A stretch of DNA of 13,955 nt, from the NCBI GenBank assembly GCA_025656435.1, contig JAHXHT010000035.1:1-13955 (forward strand). The letters are read 5' to 3'. Positions 1 through 6,638 of the stretch are shown piece by piece. A model generated the notes under the pieces. That model was given only the letters and a program-made list of their open reading frames with translations. It did not search any database and had not been told where the DNA came from. Every line of letters starts with the position of its first letter. Positions within the stretch are counted from its first letter, which is position 1. Source of the stretch: Candidatus Thiodiazotropha sp. (ex Gloverina cf. vestifex) (GTDB lineage: Bacteria > Pseudomonadota > Gammaproteobacteria > Chromatiales > Chromatiaceae). The translations under genes and the position numbers were made by a program.

Positions 1-17
1 GGTCGGGGCATAACGGC

Positions 18-81
18 TGTCGCGTTGGCGAGTCGATTTTGGGGACTCGGATGTCCCAAAATCTTTCACGAGGTAGCGACA
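18..81. repeat. Nested inverted repeat (structured intergenic element)
   Basis: An inner stem pairs 35-46 (GATTTTGGGGAC) with 53-63 (GTCCCAAAATC), leaving one bulged G and a 6-nt loop. An outer stem pairs TGTCGC at 18-23 with GCGACA at 76-81. A further small hairpin (TTGAAAT at 85-91 with ATTTCAA at 105-111) follows. There is no T-tract on either side that would make it a classical terminator. The composition suggests a dispersed palindromic element or the 3' end structure of a gene outside the window. The remaining bases up to 190 hold no gene I can support. Confidence 0.45.
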
Positions 82-190
82 CGCTTGAAATTCTTCTGAT
101 CTTGATTTCAAATACCTGGCAGAAGAAGACTTTGCTGCCGATGATCCTATTTGATCTATAGTTAGCTTAACGTGACACTTGGGAGTGGGA

Positions 191-802
191 GTGCTGTACT
201 TGCCCCTGCATGCTGCTTTTCGCCGGCCCCTGTTGATTGCTTTTCTGGGAGTTTCCGGCGTGTGTCCGGCACAACAACCCTATGGCGATTTTCACTATCC
301 CGGCCGCCAAGCTGGTGATGTGCGTTCCTATGGGTTGATGGAAGATGCTCTGCAGTTTCGATGGCGTCCCCTGGGGACTGAGGCATCTGTTTCAACGCAG
401 CCGCCAGTGCGTAGAGATCAACGCTTGGACACCCCAACCTATCCTTCGCGCTCAGACTATGTTGATGAGCCGTTCGGATTGCCACCAGGCACCTATAGAC
501 GAATAGAAGAGCAGCATACTATTACTCCCCATCGGGAGGGGTTTCGATTTCGCCCAATCGACCCCAATGAACAGCAGAGAGTGAAGGATCATAATAAAGG
601 CCAATACCAGAAAAGCACCAACACGAGTACGCGACAACCGACAATCAGTGGGTGGGGCAACGGTGGGTATCAAATGGAAAATCTACCGCCAAAGCCCAGA
701 TTTCGTCCCGATAAGCGTCTTGATGAGACGCCCTCCGGGGGAACTGTAAACAGATATGCATATCCACGAGGCTCCCGGGCGCCAGTTTTCCGAAGTGAGT
801 AA
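191..802 (+). CDS. Secreted Pro/Arg-rich protein with FRFRP motifs, unknown function
   Basis: I do not recognise the family. The start is uncertain. GTG at 191 has GGGAG at 181-185 five bases upstream. TTG at 179, GTG at 185 and TTG at 200 are in-frame alternatives, and 200 would use the second GGGAG. From 191 the product is 203 residues. The N-terminus is a signal peptide: Arg-Arg at 11-12, then a hydrophobic stretch of about 12 residues, then a likely cleavage after CPA near residue 27. The cysteine does not fit a lipobox. The mature part is hydrophilic, basic and rich in Pro, Arg, Gln, Tyr and Gly, with no obvious fold. It carries FRWRP (56-60), FRFRP (118-122) and RFRP (170-173). The same motif recurs in the downstream gene at 1027, so the two look like diverged paralogues. 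A structural or matrix role in the envelope is only a guess. Confidence 0.7.
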   Translation: MLYLPLHAAFRRPLLIAFLGVSGVCPAQQPYGDFHYPGRQAGDVRSYGLMEDALQFRWRPLGTEASVSTQPPVRRDQRLDTPTYPSRSDYVDEPFGLPPGTYRRIEEQHTITPHREGFRFRPIDPNEQQRVKDHNKGQYQKSTNTSTRQPTISGWGNGGYQMENLPPKPRFRPDKRLDETPSGGTVNRYAYPRGSRAPVFRSE

Positions 803-1026
803 TCCATGAACATCATGTTTATCCTCATTAAAGTACTTTTGAGTAAAGGGATGTTGACAGCTTGTCGTTGAGTAGGGGTTGTTTCGTACGAGAAACATGG
901 GGCCGCAAGGTTTTGTAGAAGTGATTTTGCCGTTAAACTGTGACTGATTAACAAACTAAAGGCTACCCAGGCAGCATGGCTGCTTCCGGAAAAATAGTCC
1001 TGATAAAAAGGTCTTGGGAGATTCTG

Positions 1027-2235
1027 ATGAGATTTAAAACCTTGATGGTGCTCGCTATCGGTATCCTTGGCTTGCCACAGGTTGTCCAGTCAGCGAATGG
1101 TTGGGCAGACCCATCGGCCAATATGAACCCCTATGCAAGCCGGTATGGGGCTGCAATGCATTATGACCAGCCTGCATTTCATGGTAGGTTCCGTCCTGTC
1201 GCCCCTCAACGGTACCAAGCTCTCCCTCAGGCACAACATCGATTCCGGGCATGGGAAAGGGCTAGCGCAAGTCAGCCTCAGCCGAATCAAAAAACTCATA
1301 CACCGCCAGTACAGCCTGCTCAGTCGGTTTCCTATTGGGGAGGAAATCCCGTCGCTCGGATGCGTCCGGTTACTCGTTCTGCTATGGGGACACCTCCAAG
1401 ACAGTATGTTGACAGGCGACTACATCCCACGTCTGGTGCTGCACATGCCCTACCTCAAGTGGCAGGTTATTCAGGGAATGCTCAGTATCGGTTTCGCCCC
1501 CTAAGACAGGAGACTTTGACACAGCCTGCTGGGCAGCTGAGGTATAGGCCCATACAGGTTAAAATACCCGAGCAGGCGATTTTCCGTCCCCTTAATCCAG
1601 TGGCAAGATCGATGCCTCCAGTGCAGACTCCCAGGCAGCAACACTTTATGCCTCCTCCAGTTTTACCATATCCTTCTGCAGATGCGGGGACACAACGTTA
1701 CCCTTATTCCGCTAAACCTATGCCCAGTGGACGTTTCGTCTACAATTATCCTGATCAAAGGCGTTGGTCCGGTTACAGGCCCTGGACGGCTTATGGGCCG
1801 AAAAGGGGCGTCTACAATCGCCCAGCAGTACCACGATATGCTCAGATGCCTGCCAGACCCATGAATTTTAGGCCTCAGCCAGTGCTTGGAGCAGAGATGC
1901 GGCCCCCGGTATATCGGCCATACCGATTTGTACAGCACAATATAATGCGGCCTAATCAGAGGCATACCTATAATCCTGGCTGGCGCTCCCGGTATTCCTA
2001 TCCGGTACCGAGCTATGCAATCCGGCATCAGCATCAGCATCAGCCAGTGTTCTTGGGTGCCCGGCCTCAGTGGCAACCTGTCAGATCTGCAGATCGTAGT
2101 ACTGACTGGTACGACGGTCGAGGTGATGGTGATGGTGATGGCGCTTGGTATCAATTGGTCAAAAATACAGGACCTGTCGTGACTCAGCAGTGGCCGGAGT
2201 CGCCAGTATCTGTGGAGGAACATAGTGGGTACTAA
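1027..2235 (+). CDS. Secreted Pro/Arg/Tyr/Gln-rich protein with repeated FRP motifs, unknown function
   Basis: I do not recognise the family. ATG at 1027 is chosen over the in-frame ATG at 976. It has GGGAG at 1016-1020 with a 6-base spacer, and it places a typical signal peptide at the N-terminus (MRFK, hydrophobic 5-16, cleavage after VQS at residue 22). The product is 402 residues and has no cysteine. The mature part is low in complexity and strongly basic. Short motifs recur: RFRP 54-57, HRFR 71-74, RMRP 111-114, YRFRP 154-158, RYRP 172-175, IFRP 185-188, NFRP 280-283, and many YRP and RPY pairs. Histidine-glutamine and glycine-aspartate runs lie near the C-terminus. The upstream gene at 191 shares the motif and a WGG/WGN segment. 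Composition is reminiscent of structural proteins such as sulfur-globule or matrix proteins, but no homology to those is visible. Confidence 0.75.
   Translation: MRFKTLMVLAIGILGLPQVVQSANGWADPSANMNPYASRYGAAMHYDQPAFHGRFRPVAPQRYQALPQAQHRFRAWERASASQPQPNQKTHTPPVQPAQSVSYWGGNPVARMRPVTRSAMGTPPRQYVDRRLHPTSGAAHALPQVAGYSGNAQYRFRPLRQETLTQPAGQLRYRPIQVKIPEQAIFRPLNPVARSMPPVQTPRQQHFMPPPVLPYPSADAGTQRYPYSAKPMPSGRFVYNYPDQRRWSGYRPWTAYGPKRGVYNRPAVPRYAQMPARPMNFRPQPVLGAEMRPPVYRPYRFVQHNIMRPNQRHTYNPGWRSRYSYPVPSYAIRHQHQHQPVFLGARPQWQPVRSADRSTDWYDGRGDGDGDGAWYQLVKNTGPVVTQQWPESPVSVEEHSGY
2026..2043 (+). repeat. Hexanucleotide tandem repeat (CATCAG)x3 in CDS
   Basis: Three perfect copies of CATCAG encode the HQHQHQ run in the secreted protein. 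The unit is a multiple of three, so copy-number change would alter length without shifting frame. Confidence 0.8.
2122..2139 (+). repeat. Hexanucleotide tandem repeat (GGTGAT)x3 in CDS
   Basis: Three perfect copies of GGTGAT encode the GDGDGD run near the C-terminus of the same secreted protein. The run might bind a divalent cation, but there is no proof of this. Confidence 0.8.
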
Positions 2236-2304
2236 GGCCGGTACACTTTGGCTGAACGCGATATATTAGGCTGTCGGGTCAATAAGAATATTAAAGGGGA
2301 GTGT

Positions 2305-2940
2305 ATGATTACGGTTATCGGTAGTTTGAAAGGAGGCTCGGGCAAAAGTACGGTGACTTTCAATCTGGCCGTTTGGTTAGAGATGGCGGAGGCAGAGGTG
2401 TTGGTGGTCGATGCAGATCCACAGGCAACATTGAGCGATGTTGCAGAGGTGAGAACTGAAGAAGGCTATGAACCCTTTCTAACACTCAAAGATATTTCAA
2501 CGCTGTCACGTAAGAAACTCAAGGGGTATGACGAGGTTCTCATTGATGTCGGTACATCAGATATAGAATCCATGAAACTGGCGCTGGCGCTTGCTGACAG
2601 GGTCGTGATACCTGTCCCGCCTTCTCAGGCAGATATTTGGTCAACTCAACGCTTTCTTCAGTTTCTTGATGATGCATTGGATGGGGAGCGCCCGGAACTC
2701 CTGGCCTTTATCAATCGGGCGGATACGCATCATGCAATTCGGGAGTCGGATGAGGCTGCGGCAGCGCTTGTGTCACTGCCGGGTATTCGCTTTATTAAGC
2801 ACCGGCTCTGTCAGAGGACGGTGTTTCGCCGCTCTTTCAGCGAGGGGCTGGCGGTCTATGAGCTGGACCCCAGGGGGAAGGGTAGCAAGGAGTTCTATGC
2901 GTTGACGGCTGCACTCTATCCTGACTACATCAGCCAATAA
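2305..2940 (+). CDS. Orphan ParA/MinD-family ATPase
   Basis: ParA-type ATPases dimerise on ATP and DNA or membrane to position plasmids, chromosomes or protein cargos. The product is 211 residues, the short form without an N-terminal DNA-binding domain. Residues 9-16 form the deviant Walker A KGGSGKST, with the signature Lys9 and the P-loop Lys14. DADPQ at 36-40 is the A' motif. LIDVG with Asp81 is Walker B. A typical IPVPPSQADIW segment follows. The ATG at 2305 has AAGGGGAG at 2294-2301 just upstream and starts the family-typical MITVIGSLKGG. The longer reading frame from TTG at 2248 adds residues that do not belong. No ParB-like gene, McdB-like gene or obvious centromere repeats are near, so the cargo is unknown. 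The neighbours are two secreted proteins upstream and a membrane DUF302 protein downstream. Confidence 0.9.
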   Translation: MITVIGSLKGGSGKSTVTFNLAVWLEMAEAEVLVVDADPQATLSDVAEVRTEEGYEPFLTLKDISTLSRKKLKGYDEVLIDVGTSDIESMKLALALADRVVIPVPPSQADIWSTQRFLQFLDDALDGERPELLAFINRADTHHAIRESDEAAAALVSLPGIRFIKHRLCQRTVFRRSFSEGLAVYELDPRGKGSKEFYALTAALYPDYISQ

Positions 2941-3077
2941 AACGGTAAACAGTGTTCGAAAAAAGACATTAACGGCTGGCTGTATTGTTAACTGTGCAGT
3001 GGGAAAGTGGATGCCGGTATGTGGGTGGTATTCGAACTCACTAGAGAAATAAAACATTACATTCGTTGGAGACTGAG

Positions 3078-3656
3078 ATGAGGTTTATCAAGAATATTTT
3101 TGCGCTTATCGGATTTCTGGTTGTTATTGCCATTGCCGGCGCCTACGTGAAGTTCAATAAATCAATTGACGGTTTTGATCCCGACGCAGGAAGGGTGTTC
3201 ACAGCATTTGCCGGATCTCTGATTGAGACTCAGAGTGCTGCCGAGGCCAGCATTTGGAAAATCCCGGTGAATGAGGACCTTTCTCCCGAAGAGGTTGAAG
3301 AGACCATGAAGTTTGTCGCCAACGAACACAATATGTCCAATGTGGGTGAACTCCCGCTCTCATTGGATATTGAGGCAAAAAAAGGCGAGCCATATCGATT
3401 CGTCAAAATCTATCTTTTCTGTAATTCGCTGACCGCAGCTCAAATGCTGGATTACTCTGACGCATATTCGGCCTATCTGCCTTGTCGGATTACGCTCATA
3501 GAAGATAAGGAGGGTAAGCTTTGGTTGATGACGCTCAATATGGACATGATGATCTATGGTGGTAAGCCGCTGCCACCTGATCTTAAGGAAGAGGCGATCA
3601 AGGTCAAAAAATACATTCTGGATATCATGAATCGGGGTGCGACCGGCGAATTCTGA
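3078..3656 (+). CDS. Membrane-anchored DUF302 domain protein
   Basis: The product is 192 residues. Residues 5-26 are one N-terminal transmembrane helix or uncleaved signal anchor, so the rest probably faces the periplasm. The C-terminal half (about 66-165) matches the DUF302 pattern as I know it. It has a segment ending in YLFCN (Cys115) and, 21 residues on, YLPCRITLIED (Cys136), followed by a strand with the W-L-M-T pattern. The function of DUF302 is not established; the domain is frequent in sulfur-oxidising and other respiratory proteobacteria. ATG at 3078 is preferred over TTG at 3066 because GGAG at 3068-3071 lies six bases upstream. It lies 137 bases after the ParA gene with no clear terminator between, so cotranscription is possible. 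A strong hairpin with T-tract follows it at 3676. Confidence 0.8.
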   Translation: MRFIKNIFALIGFLVVIAIAGAYVKFNKSIDGFDPDAGRVFTAFAGSLIETQSAAEASIWKIPVNEDLSPEEVEETMKFVANEHNMSNVGELPLSLDIEAKKGEPYRFVKIYLFCNSLTAAQMLDYSDAYSAYLPCRITLIEDKEGKLWLMTLNMDMMIYGGKPLPPDLKEEAIKVKKYILDIMNRGATGEF

Positions 3657-3675
3657 ATTTAACTCGTTGAATTCC

Positions 3676-3699
3676 ATAAAAAAGCCTGGCTTTTTTTAT
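3676..3699 (+). terminator. Rho-independent terminator after DUF302 gene
   Basis: AAAAAAGC pairs with GCTTTTTT around a CTG loop, and the right arm doubles as the T-tract (seven Ts at 3691-3697). It lies 20 bases past the DUF302 stop and separates that gene from the one at 3825. The A-tract on the left would also let it work weakly on the other strand. Confidence 0.7.
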
Positions 3700-3749
3700 G
3701 CTGATTCCAATAGCGAGTCAGTGGGTGTTATCGATGAATCTGGTGCAGA

Positions 3750-3777
3750 TTGTGGTGATTTCTCAATATGCTAAAAT
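3750..3777 (+). promoter_or_regulatory. Putative sigma70 promoter with extended -10
   Basis: TTGTGG at 3750-3755 and TAAAAT at 3772-3777 are separated by 16 bases. TGC just before the -10 box gives an extended -10. It lies 48 bases before the ATG of the coiled-coil gene. A 6-bp hairpin (ACCTGC 3786-3791 with GCAGGT 3798-3803) would sit in the leader. Confidence 0.4.
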
Positions 3778-3824
3778 ATGAAGCTACCTGCTAACGGGCA
3801 GGTGACACTCAGGTCTTCATCGGC

Positions 3825-4346
3825 ATGACAGACACAAAAAATATAAAACAGCAAAACGACCCAACTGATGAAAATAAAGAAGGTATAGACGTCAAAGACA
3901 ACCAGAATTCTATGGACCGCCTGTCAATGGCGTTCGAGACCAGCGCCCGGCGTTGGGAACTGATTGTTTACCCCTCTCTGTTTGCCTTTATCCTCCTGGC
4001 GGCATACGGATTCTATCTGATCTTCAGCCTTGCCAAAGATGTCCACTTTCTTGCCAAAAGCGTCGATTCAAATATGAGTCTTATGTCGAGTAGCGTTAGA
4101 ACGATGACTGACAGCGTCGGACAGCTCTCAGCAAATGTTCGCACCATGGCCGTGAGTGTTGATTCCATGGCGCAGGATGTGAGAACTCTCGAGCCAATGT
4201 TGACCAGTATGGATGCCATGGAAGAGTCGATGAAGGCGATGACTGTATCTACACACTATATCCAGCGCGACATGCGTGGGATGAATCACAATATTCGTGA
4301 TGTTTCCCGTCCTATGTCCATGTGGAATAATTTCGTTCCCTGGTAG
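3825..4346 (+). CDS. Single-pass membrane protein with 14-residue coiled-coil repeats
   Basis: I do not recognise a named family. The product is 173 residues. Residues 1-45 are polar and probably cytoplasmic. Residues 47-70 form one transmembrane helix. Residues about 78-140 are a heptad-like helix with three tandem 14-residue units ending VRTM (91-94), VRTM (105-108) and VRTL (119-122), which suggests a parallel oligomeric stalk. The tail ends in an aromatic, Pro-containing segment, RPMSMWNNFVPW (162-173), that reads like a conserved docking tail. ATG at 3825 is the only good start, though its ribosome site is weak (AGGT near 3811). The gene is convergent with the FimX-like gene, with only 28 bases between their stops. 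A link to the ParA or DUF302 genes is possible but separated by a terminator. Confidence 0.75.
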   Translation: MTDTKNIKQQNDPTDENKEGIDVKDNQNSMDRLSMAFETSARRWELIVYPSLFAFILLAAYGFYLIFSLAKDVHFLAKSVDSNMSLMSSSVRTMTDSVGQLSANVRTMAVSVDSMAQDVRTLEPMLTSMDAMEESMKAMTVSTHYIQRDMRGMNHNIRDVSRPMSMWNNFVPW

Positions 4347-4374
4347 GGATGCTAAGTTAAGAACGCTATACGAA

Positions 4375-6465
4375 CTATTCCCCTGGAAAATCGTAGTTGA
4401 TTGTCTGGGTGGGTTCCTGAATGAAATAGCCCCGGATGTAGTTCACCCCGATGGTCCAGAGAATGGCAAGATTGCTTGCCTCTTCCACGCCCGAAGCAAT
4501 GGTCTTTATGTTCTGGCTTTGGATGAGCTCATTCAATTGGTTCAGTGTGTCCTGTTTGTCCTGGTTTTCAGAGAGTCCATCCAGGAAGGAAGGGGCAAAC
4601 TGAACATAGTCGAGGGGCAAATTGCCAGAGAGAATGGCTTCCGGTTTTTTCGCCAACCCGAAGTGATCGATGCAGAGCTTGCACTTGATCTTTTTCAGCC
4701 CATCAGAGAGCTTTTCTAAGTGCTGCATATGGCTTCTTGCATCGCTGTCCCTGCACTGGAAAGTGACCCATGGACCCTTGGCCTCATAGTCCCGCAAGCA
4801 GTCGCAGATATAGAGCAGTAACGAATCGTCTTCCAACGATGCACCAGAAATATTGATAAAGAAGTTGATCTTTTGTCCCTGTTTCCGCTGATTGGATAAT
4901 TCAGCAATGGCGCGACGGATAACCCAACGATCGATTTCCTGAGTTTTACCCATCAAGGCAGCCTGGTTCATGAAATGATCCGGTTGTATCTCCTCCTGTT
5001 TTTCATCCATCAGTCGCAGTGTGACGGCATAGTTCTCGCGGGTGTCTCCGTGTAGGCTAACGATGGGTTGAAATACAAGCTGAAATAGATCGTTGTCCAG
5101 GGCAAAACGTATCAGATGACTTAAATCTGCTTCAGAAGCGGATTCCGTAGTTTCGTTATTTGTTTTCTCTGTTGCCAGGGAGAATAGGTTGGGGCCTTCG
5201 TTGCGTGCAGTTTCGCATGCGTTATAAGCAAGGGTAACAAACTCATGACCACTACTGATTTCGTTGGAGGTAAAGGCAATGCCTATACTACATGTGGGTT
5301 TGAGGGATTTATCTCCATTTGAGTAGGTATGCTTTGCTACGGCCTTGCATATTTTTTTTGCGCGTTTGCTTACCGTACCTGCATCGCTGCCTGGTGCAAG
5401 GAATGTGAAGGTATGATCTCCAAAGCGGGCAAGCATATCCTCTCTACCGAGGGCGCCTTTGAGTAATCTGGCGATCTCCAGCAGCAGGGTATCACTTGCC
5501 TTGATGCCGGTCTTGTTCCGTATCTCGCTAAAGTTGTCCAGCGTGACGTAAAAAAGGGTTTGTTGATTTCTGCCGCGATTGCATTGATCTCTCGTTTCGT
5601 CATCCAGAAGGCTGAGGAAATATTGCCGGTTGTAGAGGCCGGTTTGGACATCCTGCGTACTCAGCAACCTGAGTTTTTCTTCAACTTCTCGAGAGACGGA
5701 TTGATCATGAATTACTACCTGGGTACAAGGTTCTCCCTCGATACTTGCGGGCGTGAAATGGAGCTCGGCGTTGAACTCTTTTCCATCACCGCGAAGACAT
5801 TTGGTCTTCAACTCAGCATTGTGTCCTGCATCTGCACTGAGTTGTCGCAGCAACTTCTTGAAAGATTTATGTTCCGATGGGGCGATCATATCCATGATGG
5901 GTAACCCATCAATTTCGTCTTCGCCAGCCAAACCGAATAGCTCCAAGTAGGCTCGGTTTGCCGTGACATGCATGCCTTCGTGTACATAGGCAATGGCATC
6001 GCGGGAGTTCTCGGTCAGTGCATTACAGCGTTCCTCCGCCTCTAAAAACTGACGTTCAACATGCTGAAGTCGCCTGACAGCGCGTAGATGTTTGTACTCA
6101 CGCAGTATGGCCTGAGTGATGTGAGAATATTCTTTGAGCAGAATCAGATCTGCCGCACCATTGTGCATCAGTTCGATGCGTTGAACTTCATCAATAGTCT
6201 CTGCCACAGCGATTACGGGAAGCGTTGGATTGATGGCGCTTAGTACGGCAAAAAGCTGCCCCGAACCTAATTCATCAGACTCGACTGTGTAGATCAGGAT
6301 GTCGAGATCTCTATGCGCTTTTAGTGTCTTGCCTAACAAATCGGCGTAGTGCTCGATCTGTATGGCATGTGCTGCGAATCCAGAGTTTCGTAAATGATCC
6401 AGATAGGCTTCGATTTCTGGCGTCGAGTTGCCTATGACCAGTAACTCAATGGCTTCGTCGGACAT
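4375..6465 (-). CDS. FimX-like c-di-GMP effector (degenerate REC-PAS-GGDEF-EAL)
   Basis: The product is 696 residues, close to Pseudomonas FimX (691), with the same domain order. REC-like is about 6-125, but the phosphoacceptor position reads DILIYT, so the Asp is missing. PAS is about 145-255. GGDEF is about 265-430, with its signature reduced to RFGDHTF (347-353). EAL is about 445-690, with the signature reading YAVTLRL (479-485). In the EAL domain the metal-binding Glu of strand 3 is replaced near Gln570, the second Asp of the DDFG-type motif is His601, and the catalytic Lys is Gln622. QPI (466-468), Arg484 and the GVE near 659-661 remain. FimX binds c-di-GMP with such an inactive EAL domain and promotes type IV pilus assembly and twitching. 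I infer a receptor rather than an enzyme. ATG at 6465 has AGGA nine bases upstream. Confidence 0.88.
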   Translation of the reverse strand: MSDEAIELLVIGNSTPEIEAYLDHLRNSGFAAHAIQIEHYADLLGKTLKAHRDLDILIYTVESDELGSGQLFAVLSAINPTLPVIAVAETIDEVQRIELMHNGAADLILLKEYSHITQAILREYKHLRAVRRLQHVERQFLEAEERCNALTENSRDAIAYVHEGMHVTANRAYLELFGLAGEDEIDGLPIMDMIAPSEHKSFKKLLRQLSADAGHNAELKTKCLRGDGKEFNAELHFTPASIEGEPCTQVVIHDQSVSREVEEKLRLLSTQDVQTGLYNRQYFLSLLDDETRDQCNRGRNQQTLFYVTLDNFSEIRNKTGIKASDTLLLEIARLLKGALGREDMLARFGDHTFTFLAPGSDAGTVSKRAKKICKAVAKHTYSNGDKSLKPTCSIGIAFTSNEISSGHEFVTLAYNACETARNEGPNLFSLATEKTNNETTESASEADLSHLIRFALDNDLFQLVFQPIVSLHGDTRENYAVTLRLMDEKQEEIQPDHFMNQAALMGKTQEIDRWVIRRAIAELSNQRKQGQKINFFINISGASLEDDSLLLYICDCLRDYEAKGPWVTFQCRDSDARSHMQHLEKLSDGLKKIKCKLCIDHFGLAKKPEAILSGNLPLDYVQFAPSFLDGLSENQDKQDTLNQLNELIQSQNIKTIASGVEEASNLAILWTIGVNYIRGYFIQEPTQTINYDFPGE

Positions 6466-6517
6466 TCTGTATTATCCTGTAGTTTCTGCTGACAGATTCA
6501 TGGGATGCTAAATTTGT

Positions 6518-6535
6518 CTTGGCTTGTTTGCCAAG
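6518..6535 (-). other. Hairpin between DAHP synthase and FimX-like genes
   Basis: CTTGGC pairs with GCCAAG around a 6-nt loop. It is downstream of the DAHP synthase stop and upstream of the FimX-like start on the minus strand. The bases after it (ACAAATTT) are only mildly U-rich, so termination would be weak. Nearby, 6605-6617 is a 13-bp palindrome, ATTGCACTGCAAT, just past the DAHP synthase stop. Confidence 0.35.
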
Positions 6536-6638
6536 GCGCACCTTAAATTAGGTCTTCTCTCATGATAGCGTGTTGATGACTTCCGTTTTGTGGGCTGCTA
6601 CAAAATTGCACTGCAATCTAGCATCTATACCGTACAAT

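Noticed and set aside
1..161. Open frames running in from the left edge (32 and 52 codons)
   Set aside because: Both cross the nested palindrome and have no recognisable protein pattern. They are too short to call as gene tails.
1663..2223. Open frame of 186 residues on the - strand
   Set aside because: It is antisense to the secreted repeat protein, whose signal peptide and Shine-Dalgarno support the + strand. Its length follows from the low-complexity codons.
2248..2304. N-terminal extension of the ParA gene from TTG
   Set aside because: The extra residues do not match ParA proteins, and the ATG at 2305 has its own ribosome site.
2305..2940. ParA as a carboxysome-positioning McdA
   Set aside because: No McdB or carboxysome shell genes are visible, and the RuBisCO is form II, which is not packaged in carboxysomes as far as known.
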